NCBI GenBank assembly: GCA_902622595.1
Contig: CACNQM010000002.1
Span: 124,001 to 188,000, forward strand
From: an uncultured Bacteroidota bacterium
GTDB lineage: Bacteria > Bacteroidota > Bacteroidia > Flavobacteriales > Flavobacteriaceae
Length of the DNA stretch: 64,000 bases
Reading direction: 5' to 3'
Shown here: in pieces, positions 9,982 to 19,889 of the stretch
How the letters are laid out: the number at the start of each line of letters is the position of its first letter
How positions within the stretch are numbered: position 1 is the stretch's first letter
Notes under the pieces: model-generated
Database searches by the model: none
What the model saw: the letters and a program-made list of their open reading frames with translations, nothing else
What the model was told of the DNA's origin: nothing
Translations under genes and position numbers: made by a program

Positions 9982-11481
9982 ATGAAGAAAATTATAATAG
10001 TTGGAAGTGGAGTAAATGGTCTTGTTGCAGCAAATTATTTGGTTAAAGCTGGATATGATGTGACAATAATTGAAAAAAAACAGATTACAGGGGGTGCCTG
10101 CATAAAAGACTCCGAAATAATTGAAGGAAAAAATATTGACTTTGCTTACGGTGCTACCGTACTTGGAATGATGCCAGAATTCATATTTAACGAAACGGGT
10201 CTATCAAAAGAAATAGTTGGATTTTATCCTAAAAGTCCTAAACTAGTTTATTTCAAAGATGAAGAAGATTCTACCAAAATCTTTCAAGATTCCAGTGAAT
10301 TAGAAAAAGAACTAAAGAATAAATGGGGTGAAAAAGGAAGAATTAATGATTTTAGAAATGATGAAAATAAAGTTGTAAGATTTATTCAAAAACTTTATAA
10401 AGATGCTATTACTCCAACTGTTGAAATAGCATATAAAGAACTTGGAAAAGAACTCTCTGATCTATGGATTTTTGGTACTGCTAAAGATTTACTTGATCAT
10501 TACTTTACATCCGAAAAATCAAAATTATATATGGGTATGACAGTTATTGAAAGTGGCCCTGCTTCAATTTACGATCCAGGCACTGCATTCACAATTCCAC
10601 TTATGGACTCTGGATCTGTCTATAATGGATATTGGGGATTTGTAAAAAAGGGTATTTGGAAAATAACAGAAATCCTAACAAATATTAACTTTGCCCTTGG
10701 TGTAAAGATTTATCTAAATTCATGTATAACTGAAGTTGACACTTCCTCCAAAACCATATCATTTATAAAAGATGATAAAGATGTTCGACTTAATTATGAT
10801 CATTTAATTTTTGCTACTGATCCAGTCACACCATCTAAACTTATTAAAGATTTTAAAGATGATATTGTACTAGATGAAATTGGAACGAGTGGAAAGGTAA
10901 CTGCTTTTTTTAGAAATCCTGTAAAATGGAAAGACTCTAATAATTATCCTGATTCGTTTAGGTTTATATTCTCAAATAATAGTCTTAACCAGTTTGAAGA
11001 TGCTAGTCAAAATGCACTAAAAAATTCAGGAGATTATTTTGCTGGATTCATTCAGATATATCCCGATGGAAGTGCTCAAAGGACAATGAATAATAATGAG
11101 AATTATGATAAACTAATACTATTTACCAAAAACTTAAGTTATGATAAAAAAGCAGATGACCTTGGTAAAATAAGAGATGAAATAGTTGATACTGTTCTCC
11201 CTTATATTGAAAATGCAAATGATTTAGTACATAGTAAATTTTTAACACCTAAAGATTTAAATGAGACATTTTCTTTCCCAAAGGGAAATATTGATCATAT
11301 AACATTGACTGGAAAACAGAACTATAATAATCGAACATTCAGTGATAACCCCAATAACTTTTACTCATATTATTATTTTCCAGATGTCTACTATTGTGGA
11401 GCAGGAAGTTTTCCATGTGGCAGTGTAGCAGGGACAGCAGGATATATGTGTTCAAAGCAGCTTGTTAGAAATGATCATTAA
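9982..11481 (+). CDS. NAD(P)/FAD-dependent oxidoreductase, phytoene desaturase (CrtI)-like
   Basis: MKKIIIVGSGVNGLVAANYLVKAGYDVTIIEKKQITGGAC dinucleotide-binding motif; C-terminal VYYCGAGSFPCGSVAGTAGYMCS. Confidence 0.85.
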   Translation: MKKIIIVGSGVNGLVAANYLVKAGYDVTIIEKKQITGGACIKDSEIIEGKNIDFAYGATVLGMMPEFIFNETGLSKEIVGFYPKSPKLVYFKDEEDSTKIFQDSSELEKELKNKWGEKGRINDFRNDENKVVRFIQKLYKDAITPTVEIAYKELGKELSDLWIFGTAKDLLDHYFTSEKSKLYMGMTVIESGPASIYDPGTAFTIPLMDSGSVYNGYWGFVKKGIWKITEILTNINFALGVKIYLNSCITEVDTSSKTISFIKDDKDVRLNYDHLIFATDPVTPSKLIKDFKDDIVLDEIGTSGKVTAFFRNPVKWKDSNNYPDSFRFIFSNNSLNQFEDASQNALKNSGDYFAGFIQIYPDGSAQRTMNNNENYDKLILFTKNLSYDKKADDLGKIRDEIVDTVLPYIENANDLVHSKFLTPKDLNETFSFPKGNIDHITLTGKQNYNNRTFSDNPNNFYSYYYFPDVYYCGAGSFPCGSVAGTAGYMCSKQLVRNDH

Positions 11482-11483
11482 AT

Positions 11484-12791
11484 ATGATAATTTCTATTAT
11501 TTCATTTATTGGATTATTTTACCTTTCTTATAAATTTAAGATACGACCATTTTTAACATTACTACTAGCATCTTTTTTATCTGGAATTCTTTTACAAATT
11601 GGAATTACTGAAACCCTATACTTAATTTTCAAAGGATTTTTTAATATAGTGATTTTAATTGGTCCAATTATAATTACAGGTACACTTCTTGGAAAATTTT
11701 TAAACGAAACAGGAACATCCAGAAAGATGGTTAATACTTTTATATCATCACTTGGAATTAAAAATATACCCATAAGTTTAAATATTATTGGGTTTATAAT
11801 TTCTATTCCTGTCTTTTGTGATGCAGCATTCATACTTATGTCCTCTATTGTAAAGGACTTATCAAAAATTACAAAAAAAAATATAATTTTTCTATCCATA
11901 TGTTTAGCTACAGGTTTATACTCTGCTCATGTTTTTGTACCACCAACACCAGGCCCAATAGCTGCATCTGCTATTATAGGAGCAGACATAGGATTATTAT
12001 TTATAATTGGAATAATTGTAGGATCAATAGTTTCAGTATCAGGATATTTCTGGCTAAGATTTTTATTTAAAAAGGAACTTAAACTCAACCTCAGACAAAT
12101 CAACTCTAATGAGCTTGTCTCTAACAAGAATATTATTTCTTTTTTGCCTGTTTTCTTTCCTATATTACTTATATCAGCTTCGACAATAATAAAATACCCA
12201 GAGCTAGACATTAATCAGTCGCAATTCATAAGAATTATTGAAGTTATTGGTAATCCAGAAATTGCATTATTTATTGGTTTTGTAATGACTTTAATATTTG
12301 TTAAAAGAGATAATATAAAGGATACACCACAATGGTTAATTAAATCTTTAACGAACTCTTTTGAAATTTTATTAATTACTGGGGCAGGTGGTGCAATAGG
12401 ATATATTATCAGAGAGTCAGGGGTTATTAACGATTTAAGCCTAAGTAATGTATCAGGTTTAGCCAGTATTCTTTCTATATTTTTCATTGCAGCATTAGTA
12501 AAAACAATACAGGGGTCCTCGACGGTTGCAATAGTAACCACATGTGCTATTACAGCACCCTTAATTCAATCTATTGGAATGACTTCAGAATTAGAAAAAG
12601 TAATTTTAATAATAACAATAGGATCAGGTGCTATGACAATATCTCATATTAATGACAGTTATTTCTGGGTTGTTTCAAAATATTCTAATATTGAAATGAA
12701 TGATGTTTTAAAATTTTTTTCAACCGCTACAATTATTCAAGGATTGACTGGTTTACTTCTATCAATAATCATTTTCATTTTTATAAATTAG
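11484..12791 (+). CDS. GntP-family permease (gluconate/organic acid transporter)
   Basis: Hydrophobic throughout; LCTGL-like AHVFVPPTPGPIAASAIIGADIGLL, VKTIQGSSTVAIVTTCAI, SGAMTISHINDSYFWVVSK. Confidence 0.88.
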   Translation: MIISIISFIGLFYLSYKFKIRPFLTLLLASFLSGILLQIGITETLYLIFKGFFNIVILIGPIIITGTLLGKFLNETGTSRKMVNTFISSLGIKNIPISLNIIGFIISIPVFCDAAFILMSSIVKDLSKITKKNIIFLSICLATGLYSAHVFVPPTPGPIAASAIIGADIGLLFIIGIIVGSIVSVSGYFWLRFLFKKELKLNLRQINSNELVSNKNIISFLPVFFPILLISASTIIKYPELDINQSQFIRIIEVIGNPEIALFIGFVMTLIFVKRDNIKDTPQWLIKSLTNSFEILLITGAGGAIGYIIRESGVINDLSLSNVSGLASILSIFFIAALVKTIQGSSTVAIVTTCAITAPLIQSIGMTSELEKVILIITIGSGAMTISHINDSYFWVVSKYSNIEMNDVLKFFSTATIIQGLTGLLLSIIIFIFIN

Positions 12792-12795
12792 TATA

Positions 12796-13482
12796 ATGAA
12801 AAAAATATTAATATTATTAGTTGTAGTAATGGTATCATGTACGAGCTCAAATAAAAAAGTTGTTTTTCTTGGGGATTCTATAACACAAAATGCTGTTATT
12901 AATTCAGATAAATTTAAAGGGTTTATTTCCTTGGTTGGAGAGAATGTAGACCAAAACACAGAACTAATTGGTAAAGGAATTGGAGGTGATAAGGTTTCAG
13001 ATCTTCTAACTAGGTATAGAGATGATGTAATTAAATTAAATCCTGATATGGTGTTTATATACATAGGAATAAATGATGTTTGGCATAAATATGATTACGG
13101 AACTGGGACAGATATTGATCTTTATGAAAATGGATTAAGGCAAATAATTACTGATTTAAAAGAAAATGGAGTTGAAGTAATTCTATGTACGCCAACAGTT
13201 ATTGGTGAAAACAAAGGTGAGTTTACTTTAGTTAATCAATTTAAAGATATTGAAACAATGGAAATAATGAATAATGATCTAGACGATTACTCAGATATAA
13301 TTAGAAAACTATCCAGAGAATTTGATACTAAACTTCTTGACTTGAGAAAAATCTTTATGCAATATATCTCAGAAAACAACCCTGAAAATAAATCAAAAGG
13401 CGTACTCACTACAGACGGAGTTCATTTAAATAATATAGGAAGCAAACTAATTGCTGATGAGATGATTAAGTTTTTAAACTAA
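12796..13482 (+). CDS. SGNH/GDSL hydrolase lipoprotein
   Basis: Lipobox VVMVSC; VVFLGDSITQNAV, GIGGDKVSDLL, YIGINDVWHK, DGVHLNNIGSKLIAD. Confidence 0.9.
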   Translation: MKKILILLVVVMVSCTSSNKKVVFLGDSITQNAVINSDKFKGFISLVGENVDQNTELIGKGIGGDKVSDLLTRYRDDVIKLNPDMVFIYIGINDVWHKYDYGTGTDIDLYENGLRQIITDLKENGVEVILCTPTVIGENKGEFTLVNQFKDIETMEIMNNDLDDYSDIIRKLSREFDTKLLDLRKIFMQYISENNPENKSKGVLTTDGVHLNNIGSKLIADEMIKFLN

Positions 13483-13541
13483 TCTTTAACAATTCCTTAA
13501 ACAAATTTTTAGTTATTAAAGCATAATATTGTGAAAAAATT

Positions 13542-15182
13542 ATGCAAAGCTTTAAAAGTTTATTAATTATTTCATCAATTCTTGTTTTAATTTCATGCTC
13601 CAAGGATGGTTATGGTCCAAATGAAGTTAATCTTGGATCATCGAATTCTTACAATCCACAATCTTCTGATTACGGTAATACATCATCAACTACTACACCT
13701 GTTAGTCAATACAGCCTGACTGTTTCGGCTGGTGTTGGCGGAACCGTTTCTACTTTAGGTGGAACATATAATGATGGAGCCACTGTAAGTATAACTGCTA
13801 CACCAAGTGATGGATATGAGTTTGCAGGCTGGAATGGTTCGAATTCTTCAAGTTCAACAATAACTATAACTATTAATTCAAATACTTCAATAGAAGCTCT
13901 GTTCAATCAGGTCCAAACAACTGAAACAACATCACTAGATACATCTGTCTTTAATTCTGAATTAATTGACTTTAATTACTATTTGCACTCAAGTCTTCCA
14001 GAAGAATGGATAACTGAATTTAACACAATAATGAATAAACTCGAGTCAACTATTCCAGCAAAGAAAAGAGATGGATTTCCCGAGACAATGAATATATATG
14101 CTTGGAGCAATTCTGTACCAAGCCCATATACTGATCCTAGCGGAAATACCATGCAAGGTGCTTCTATATCAGGAAATGGAACTGATTTCTGGATGGTTTT
14201 AGAAATCCCTAATGATGAATTTACTAATAATTCCAGCCATAGATATTCAGTAATAGCGCATGAATATTTCCATGTATACCAACATAGCCTCTCTCCCGCT
14301 TTTTCTATTGGTAGTGATGGTGAATTTAGTAACCCGAATGCAATGGATGTCAAGTGGTTAATTGAAGGATCAGCTGCAACATTTGAATCTATATACATTC
14401 AAGAAAATTATGGTATCAATTATTTTGAAGAAGGACAAGCATGGGGAGTCCAGGATGATGTATTATCTGATCCTGCTTCTTATGAATATTTCAGTAAGGA
14501 AGATAACAATTATGCTAACTCAGTTTTTATGATACTTGCTCTTGTAAAAGAATTAGAGAATGTTGGTTTTTCAACAGAAAAAGCATTTCAATCTATTTTT
14601 AAAGTTTATTGGGAGCAAGACCCAAAGAATTCTGATTGGAAAAATAAGTTTGAAGAAGTATTCACAATAGATGTTGATACATTTTATGAAAGTCTATCTA
14701 ATTACTCAACTGATATGAGTGTGATTTATCCATCTTCATCAATTACAGTTCAAAATATTATTAATGATAATACAGATATTGCTCAGTTAAATACTGAAAC
14801 AACATCAACTGAAACAACATCAACTGAAACAACATCAACTGAAACAACATCGAGTACATACAATATCACGGTTACAGCTCAGAATTCCTCAGACTATACA
14901 TTATCTGGTTCTGACCAAAATGGGAATGTATCAGGAAATGATCCCTCAATTTCAGCTAAAGTTGGAGATACATTAAGTTTTAATGTTAATTCACCAGGAC
15001 ATGATTTCTTTATTATTATTAATTCTAATGGTGGTTTTATCTCAACTAATTTGCCTAGTGGTGTTTCTAACAATGGTACTGCTAATGGAACTGTTACATG
15101 GACACCATCTGAAGCTGGAACATACTACTATATATGTGAGTTCCACCCAGCAATGATCGGAACTATTACTATAACTCAATAA
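13542..15182 (+). CDS. Lipoprotein with InlB B-repeat-like domain, HExxH putative metallopeptidase domain and C-terminal cupredoxin-like domain
   Basis: LISCSKD lipobox; GVGGTVSTLGGTYNDGATVSITATPSDGYEFAGW; VIAHEYFHVYQH...WLIEGSAATF; TETTS repeats; PGHDFFI...YYYICEFHPAMIGTITI. Confidence 0.82.
   Translation: MQSFKSLLIISSILVLISCSKDGYGPNEVNLGSSNSYNPQSSDYGNTSSTTTPVSQYSLTVSAGVGGTVSTLGGTYNDGATVSITATPSDGYEFAGWNGSNSSSSTITITINSNTSIEALFNQVQTTETTSLDTSVFNSELIDFNYYLHSSLPEEWITEFNTIMNKLESTIPAKKRDGFPETMNIYAWSNSVPSPYTDPSGNTMQGASISGNGTDFWMVLEIPNDEFTNNSSHRYSVIAHEYFHVYQHSLSPAFSIGSDGEFSNPNAMDVKWLIEGSAATFESIYIQENYGINYFEEGQAWGVQDDVLSDPASYEYFSKEDNNYANSVFMILALVKELENVGFSTEKAFQSIFKVYWEQDPKNSDWKNKFEEVFTIDVDTFYESLSNYSTDMSVIYPSSSITVQNIINDNTDIAQLNTETTSTETTSTETTSTETTSSTYNITVTAQNSSDYTLSGSDQNGNVSGNDPSISAKVGDTLSFNVNSPGHDFFIIINSNGGFISTNLPSGVSNNGTANGTVTWTPSEAGTYYYICEFHPAMIGTITITQ
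14793..14852 (+). repeat. Four tandem copies of a 15-bp unit actgaaacaacatca encoding TETTS linker
   Basis: Read directly; the fourth copy ends in g. A further isolated copy lies at 13920-13934 in the other interdomain linker of the same gene. Confidence 0.95.
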
Positions 15183-15189
15183 TTATTAG

Positions 15190-15651
15190 CTACCTAAAAT
15201 CTTGAAGTTTGGTATCTGACCTCAAATAAAGAGGATGTTTAGGAGTTCCATTTTTATTTATACCAAAACATAATGGACTTTCTATTAACTTCCTAAGCTG
15301 CATTGGTTCACTTACTAAATTTCCCCATGCATAAACTATTAAATCGGATTTTTTAATCAACTCACTAATAATTATTAAATTTTTCTTTTTTGAATTATTA
15401 TCCATATTAAGCTCTTTTGGATATGGAGTTATTTGTGTAAATAAATTTGTTACATAAAACCCCCCAAATTTAAATTTTTTGGAAAAGAAAATCAATCTTC
15501 TAATTGTTGGATCGTCTGACTCATCATCAGCATAAGATGGGTTCAACATAATATATAATGCCTTAGGTTTTTTTGAGTCCCAAATTCTTGAAAGAGAAAA
15601 TCTATCTTTTTTGTCATTGGAAATATCAGCAGATCTAGATATTTTAACCAT
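15190..15651 (-). CDS. DUF1643 domain-containing protein
   Basis: LYIMLNPSYADDESDDPTIRRLIFFSKKFKFGGFYVTNLF...YAWGN characteristic. Confidence 0.85.
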   Translation of the reverse strand: MVKISRSADISNDKKDRFSLSRIWDSKKPKALYIMLNPSYADDESDDPTIRRLIFFSKKFKFGGFYVTNLFTQITPYPKELNMDNNSKKKNLIIISELIKKSDLIVYAWGNLVSEPMQLRKLIESPLCFGINKNGTPKHPLYLRSDTKLQDFR

Positions 15652-15676
15652 CTTTAAATATAGTTAAAAGTTGAGA

Positions 15677-16252
15677 TTATTTTCTACAATCTCTTAATAC
15701 ATCCTTTTCAACTACACTAAGATATTTCTGCCTTTTCTTATCCGAAACAAAAGGGACTGACCAAAACTGTTTTGTGTTTTTCCAATTTCCTCCCCAACCA
15801 AAAACAAAAGTAAACACACCTAGTACAAGTCTTAATTTAACAGAATTGAGATAAATGGTTTTAACTGGAATAGAAGGTGCTCCATGAGTCAGATAACATC
15901 TTATCTTTTTGTGTCTAAAGTATGACTTAGGATAAGCATAAATTTTTGTAATTTTTACGAATTCATACGCAAAACCTGGGGCAAAAACCTCATCAAAAAA
16001 GGTTTCCATTTTTGGAGTTAATCTAAACCACCAAATAGGCGAAATAAAATATATTCTTTCAGCCCAAAGAACTTTTTTCTTATAAGACTCGATTAATTGT
16101 TTTTTACCCTCATGAAGTTTATCTTCGTAGAGGTCAATTGTTTTAGTACTTTGATTTTGGTGTTGGCTCAGAATTTTTGTAATTGTACTAAAAATTCCAT
16201 TATGGCAAAAAGATTTCTTATCTGGATGCCCAATTATAACTAGGTTATTCAA
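15677..16252 (-). CDS. NAD(P)H-dependent oxidoreductase (flavodoxin-like fold, KefF/MdaB-type)
   Basis: NNLVIIGHPDKKSFCHNGI; AERIYFISPIWWFRLTPKMETFFDEVFAPGFAYE; YLTHGAP. Confidence 0.87.
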   Translation of the reverse strand: MNNLVIIGHPDKKSFCHNGIFSTITKILSQHQNQSTKTIDLYEDKLHEGKKQLIESYKKKVLWAERIYFISPIWWFRLTPKMETFFDEVFAPGFAYEFVKITKIYAYPKSYFRHKKIRCYLTHGAPSIPVKTIYLNSVKLRLVLGVFTFVFGWGGNWKNTKQFWSVPFVSDKKRQKYLSVVEKDVLRDCRK

Positions 16253-16306
16253 TGTAAGAATTTAAATTAAGCCTCAAAATTAAATAAATTTGTTTAGAAT
16301 TACACT

Positions 16307-17266
16307 ATGAAAGATTTAATAATTATTGGTGCTGGACCAATTGGACTTGCATGTGGAATTGAAGCAGATAAAAGTAATTTAGACTACCTAATTATAGATA
16401 AAGGAATGCTAGTTAATTCAATTTTTAATTATCCAGTAAATACTACTTTCTTCTCTACTTCCGACAAACTTGAAATTGGTGATATTCCATTTATATCTCA
16501 TAATGTAAAACCAACTAGAACTGAGGCACTTGAATACTATCGAAGAGTATGTGACACATGGAAACTTAAAGTAAGTCTATATAATGAGGTAACTAAAATT
16601 GTTCAAAAAGGAAAATATTTTGAACTTAAAACAAGTGAAGGAATTTTTAATTCAAAAAAGATTATCATTTGCACAGGTTTTTATGATATTCCATATATGC
16701 TTAATATTCCAGGAGAAGATAAAGATAAAGTACTTCATTACTATAATGAATCACATCCATATTATAAAATGGATATTGCTATTGTGGGAGCGGGGAATTC
16801 AGCAGTAGATGTTGCACTAGATACTTTTAGAAAAGGTGCTAAAAGTGTAACAATGATAATCAGAGAAAAGGAAATAGGAAAAAATATTAAATATTGGGTA
16901 CGACCAGATATAATTAACAGGATTGAAAGTAATGAGATTAATGTTTACTTCGAGTCTGTAATTACTAAGATAAAAGATAAGTTAATAATTATAAAAAATA
17001 AAGAAGGAAGCATTGAGATAAAAAATGACTTTGTTTTAGCCATGACTGGATATCAGCCTAATTATGAAATTTTGGAAAATCTTGGAGTTGAAATTCTTAA
17101 AGATGAGTTTAAAACTCCATTTTACAATGAAAAGACAATGGAAACAAATGTAAAAGGAGTATTTCTTGCAGGTGTAATTTGTGGAGGGCTTAAAACAAAC
17201 AAATGGTTTATTGAAAATTCAAGAGATCACGCTGAAAAAATAATATCTCAAATTACTAAGACTTAG
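16307..17266 (+). CDS. ypdA: YpdA-like bacillithiol disulfide reductase / NAD(P)-binding oxidoreductase
   Basis: MKDLIIIGAGPIGLACGIEADKSNLDYLIIDKGMLVNSIFNYPVNTTFFSTSDKLEIGDIPF; second nucleotide motif IVGAGNSAVDVALD. Confidence 0.82.
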   Translation: MKDLIIIGAGPIGLACGIEADKSNLDYLIIDKGMLVNSIFNYPVNTTFFSTSDKLEIGDIPFISHNVKPTRTEALEYYRRVCDTWKLKVSLYNEVTKIVQKGKYFELKTSEGIFNSKKIIICTGFYDIPYMLNIPGEDKDKVLHYYNESHPYYKMDIAIVGAGNSAVDVALDTFRKGAKSVTMIIREKEIGKNIKYWVRPDIINRIESNEINVYFESVITKIKDKLIIIKNKEGSIEIKNDFVLAMTGYQPNYEILENLGVEILKDEFKTPFYNEKTMETNVKGVFLAGVICGGLKTNKWFIENSRDHAEKIISQITKT

Positions 17267-18593
17267 TGTTTTTATAGATTTTTCCCTTTTTCATAACAAT
17301 ATCAATATTTTGAAGAGTTGAAATATGTTTTAGTACGTTTCCCTTTACCGCAATAATATCTGCCTGTTTTCCTACTGAAATTGTACCAACAGTATCTGAA
17401 ACTCCCATAAAAAAAGATGGCCAATAAGTTGCAGATTTAATTGCATCAAGTGGTTCAACATCAAAAACATTTACCCAAACTTCTAATTCATTCCATGTGC
17501 TTTGAGAGTGAAATTTCATAGGAATTCCGCTGTCAGTTCCAATCATCATTACTACACCAGAATCTCTCAATTGATTAAACTTTGTTTTTAGAGTTGGTTT
17601 TCTTATTGGAGTTAGTTGAAAATAAGGAAGTTCGCCTGGTTTTGCTATTGAGTTTTTAATATCTGAAATAATTGAATCTGGAAGGCCTAAATGCCATGAG
17701 TCATTATCCAGGTGTTCATTGTTATTAATAACATCAGTATAATTATAAAGTCCCTCAATTGTTGGAGTCCAAAATAAAGGACCTAGATTCATTTGAGCAG
17801 TTCTTTCATTAATCATTTCAATAATATCGTCAGGAAATTTGGGCGAAGAGGATAATCCTGTGTGTTCAAAATTATCAACACCAACTTTTAACCCAAGTCT
17901 AATTTCTTCTGGACGATGTGCATGTGCTACAACTTTTAAATTGTTTTTATGAGCTTCATCTACGATTGCTGATAGTTCTTCAAATGTCATTTGATCTTGA
18001 TCAATTAATTTAATTAGGTCAACACCTGCATTTGCTAAAATTTTAATTTTATTTCTTGCATCCCTCTCACCATTGACTCCCCACCTAAATAGTTCAGTTC
18101 CTGGATATGGTTTTTTTTGAACAAAAGGTCCACTCATATACATTGTTGGACCAGGAATCTTTCCTGAATTAATCATGTCTCTTACTTCTAAACTTTCCTT
18201 TAAGGGGCCTCCCAAATCTCTGGCACTTGTAACTCCAGCCATTAGTAATTGGTGAGCTGAAGATGGCATAATTACATCTTTAAATAATTTAGGATATGTT
18301 TTATCCCAGTATGCATAATCTGAGTGTCCATTAATCATTAAATGTACATGCATATCCCACAAACCAGGCATGACTGACATTCCTTCCGTACTTACAACTT
18401 CATATTCGCTTGGAATATCTATATTTCCAATTGTTCCAATATCTGTTATGGTCTCACCATTAATTAAAATAACACTATCATAAATAGGTGTATTTCCATA
18501 TCCATCAATCAGAGTCCCTCCAACTAATGCTACTTTCTGAGATAATAAAAGATTACAGAAAAAAAGTACTATAATTATTGATATTCTTTTCAT
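17256..18593 (-). CDS. Secreted amidohydrolase family protein
   Basis: MPGLWDMHVHLMINGH, VVAHAHRPEEI, VDNFEHTG, MIGTDSGIPM. Start set to 18593 (MKRISIIIVLFF signal peptide); track start is 18617. Confidence 0.88.
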   Translation of the reverse strand: MKRISIIIVLFFCNLLLSQKVALVGGTLIDGYGNTPIYDSVILINGETITDIGTIGNIDIPSEYEVVSTEGMSVMPGLWDMHVHLMINGHSDYAYWDKTYPKLFKDVIMPSSAHQLLMAGVTSARDLGGPLKESLEVRDMINSGKIPGPTMYMSGPFVQKKPYPGTELFRWGVNGERDARNKIKILANAGVDLIKLIDQDQMTFEELSAIVDEAHKNNLKVVAHAHRPEEIRLGLKVGVDNFEHTGLSSSPKFPDDIIEMINERTAQMNLGPLFWTPTIEGLYNYTDVINNNEHLDNDSWHLGLPDSIISDIKNSIAKPGELPYFQLTPIRKPTLKTKFNQLRDSGVVMMIGTDSGIPMKFHSQSTWNELEVWVNVFDVEPLDAIKSATYWPSFFMGVSDTVGTISVGKQADIIAVKGNVLKHISTLQNIDIVMKKGKIYKNTKS

Positions 18594-18594
18594 T

Positions 18595-19881
18595 TTAATC
18601 AAGTTTGACTTTATCAATTTTTAAGATAGTGTTTAACATTACATTAGTTGTTTTCTCCAACATTTCAAAATCTGTATATTCTTTTGGAGAATGACTAATC
18701 CCATCCTTACTTGGAGCAAAAATCATTGCTGTTGGAGCAATCAATGCTATACTCTGGGCATCATGACCTGCTCCACTTGGCATGAGCATAGAGCTATATC
18801 CTAGATCATCCGATACTTCACTAAGTATATTAATTATTCTTCTATCCATCAATGCAGGATCTCCAGTGGCATCAATAGGACTGAATGAGAACGTGGTTTT
18901 TGTCTCTTGTTCAATAATCTTTGTGTTCTCTATAATCTTATTGTAAATCATTGAAATCTTATTAGAACTTAAATCTCTTAATTCTAGACTTAAATTTACA
19001 ATTCCTGGTATTACGTTTGGAACTCCTGGTTCTGCTGAAATTCTACCAACTGTTCCTACTTGTGAACCTTCATATGAATTGACAGTTTCATTTACCATAA
19101 GTACAAACTTTGAAGCAGCAATCATTGCATCCTGTCTTTGGTTCATAGGTGTTGTACCTGCATGGTTAGTAAATCCTTCAATAGTTACATCCCACCACTT
19201 AAGGCCTACAATTCCCTCAACAATCCCAATATCCGTGTTACTACTGTAAAGATTATTTCCTTGTTCAATATGCATTTCTATAAAAGCATGAATATCACCC
19301 ATATTTCTTTTTACCTCAAAAATCCTGTCAACATTTCCACCAAGCCTTTCAACACCTTCTCCATTAGTATACCCTGACACAGTTACGACATCCAATGTCT
19401 GCTGATTGATTTTACCTGCAAGTGCTTTGCTCCCAAAAAGTCCCCCTTCTTCATTAGAAAAAACTATAACTTCAAGTGGATGATTTAATGAAATGTTTTT
19501 TGAATGAACAGTTTGTAAAACTTCAATTGCGTGAATTACACCAGCTGTTCCGTCATAGTGCCCTCCGTTAGGAACAGCATCAACGTGAGAACCAAATAAA
19601 ATTGGCTTTAAGTTACTATTGTTTGGATTATATAATGCAATAAGATTACCTGCAAAATCAGTGTAAACTTTAGCCCCTGTTTTTTCAAGTTTCTTTGAAA
19701 TATAATCTCTTGCCTGAATTTCAAAGTCACTGTATGCCACTCTATCATTTCCTTGATTTTCATTTACTCCAAACTTTTTCAAGTTCTCAAAAAGGTCAAT
19801 GATTCTATCCTTTTCAACTCTATACTCCTGAGAGAAGACAGATGAGAAGCATAATATGTATACTAATAAAAATTTTTTCAT
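18595..19881 (-). CDS. M20-family Zn-dependent amidase/hydrolase (allantoate amidohydrolase / N-carbamoyl-amino-acid hydrolase type), secreted
   Basis: FGSHVDAVPNGGHYDGTAGVIHAIEVL, VIVFSNEEGGLFGSKALAG, EMHIEQGNNL, MPSGAGHDAQSIA. Confidence 0.87.
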   Translation of the reverse strand: MKKFLLVYILCFSSVFSQEYRVEKDRIIDLFENLKKFGVNENQGNDRVAYSDFEIQARDYISKKLEKTGAKVYTDFAGNLIALYNPNNSNLKPILFGSHVDAVPNGGHYDGTAGVIHAIEVLQTVHSKNISLNHPLEVIVFSNEEGGLFGSKALAGKINQQTLDVVTVSGYTNGEGVERLGGNVDRIFEVKRNMGDIHAFIEMHIEQGNNLYSSNTDIGIVEGIVGLKWWDVTIEGFTNHAGTTPMNQRQDAMIAASKFVLMVNETVNSYEGSQVGTVGRISAEPGVPNVIPGIVNLSLELRDLSSNKISMIYNKIIENTKIIEQETKTTFSFSPIDATGDPALMDRRIINILSEVSDDLGYSSMLMPSGAGHDAQSIALIAPTAMIFAPSKDGISHSPKEYTDFEMLEKTTNVMLNTILKIDKVKLD

Positions 19882-19889
19882 TATCAAAT

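Noticed and set aside
11528-12541. Three minus-strand ORFs (11528, 11927, 12215) inside the GntP permease
   Set aside because: Antisense shadows of a hydrophobic coding frame; the plus-strand permease is well supported.
12762-13064. Minus-strand 100-aa ORF over the SGNH gene
   Set aside because: Antisense to clear GDSL motifs; no independent evidence.
13706-14398. Minus-strand ORFs inside the HExxH-cupredoxin gene
   Set aside because: Antisense, no recognisable domain.
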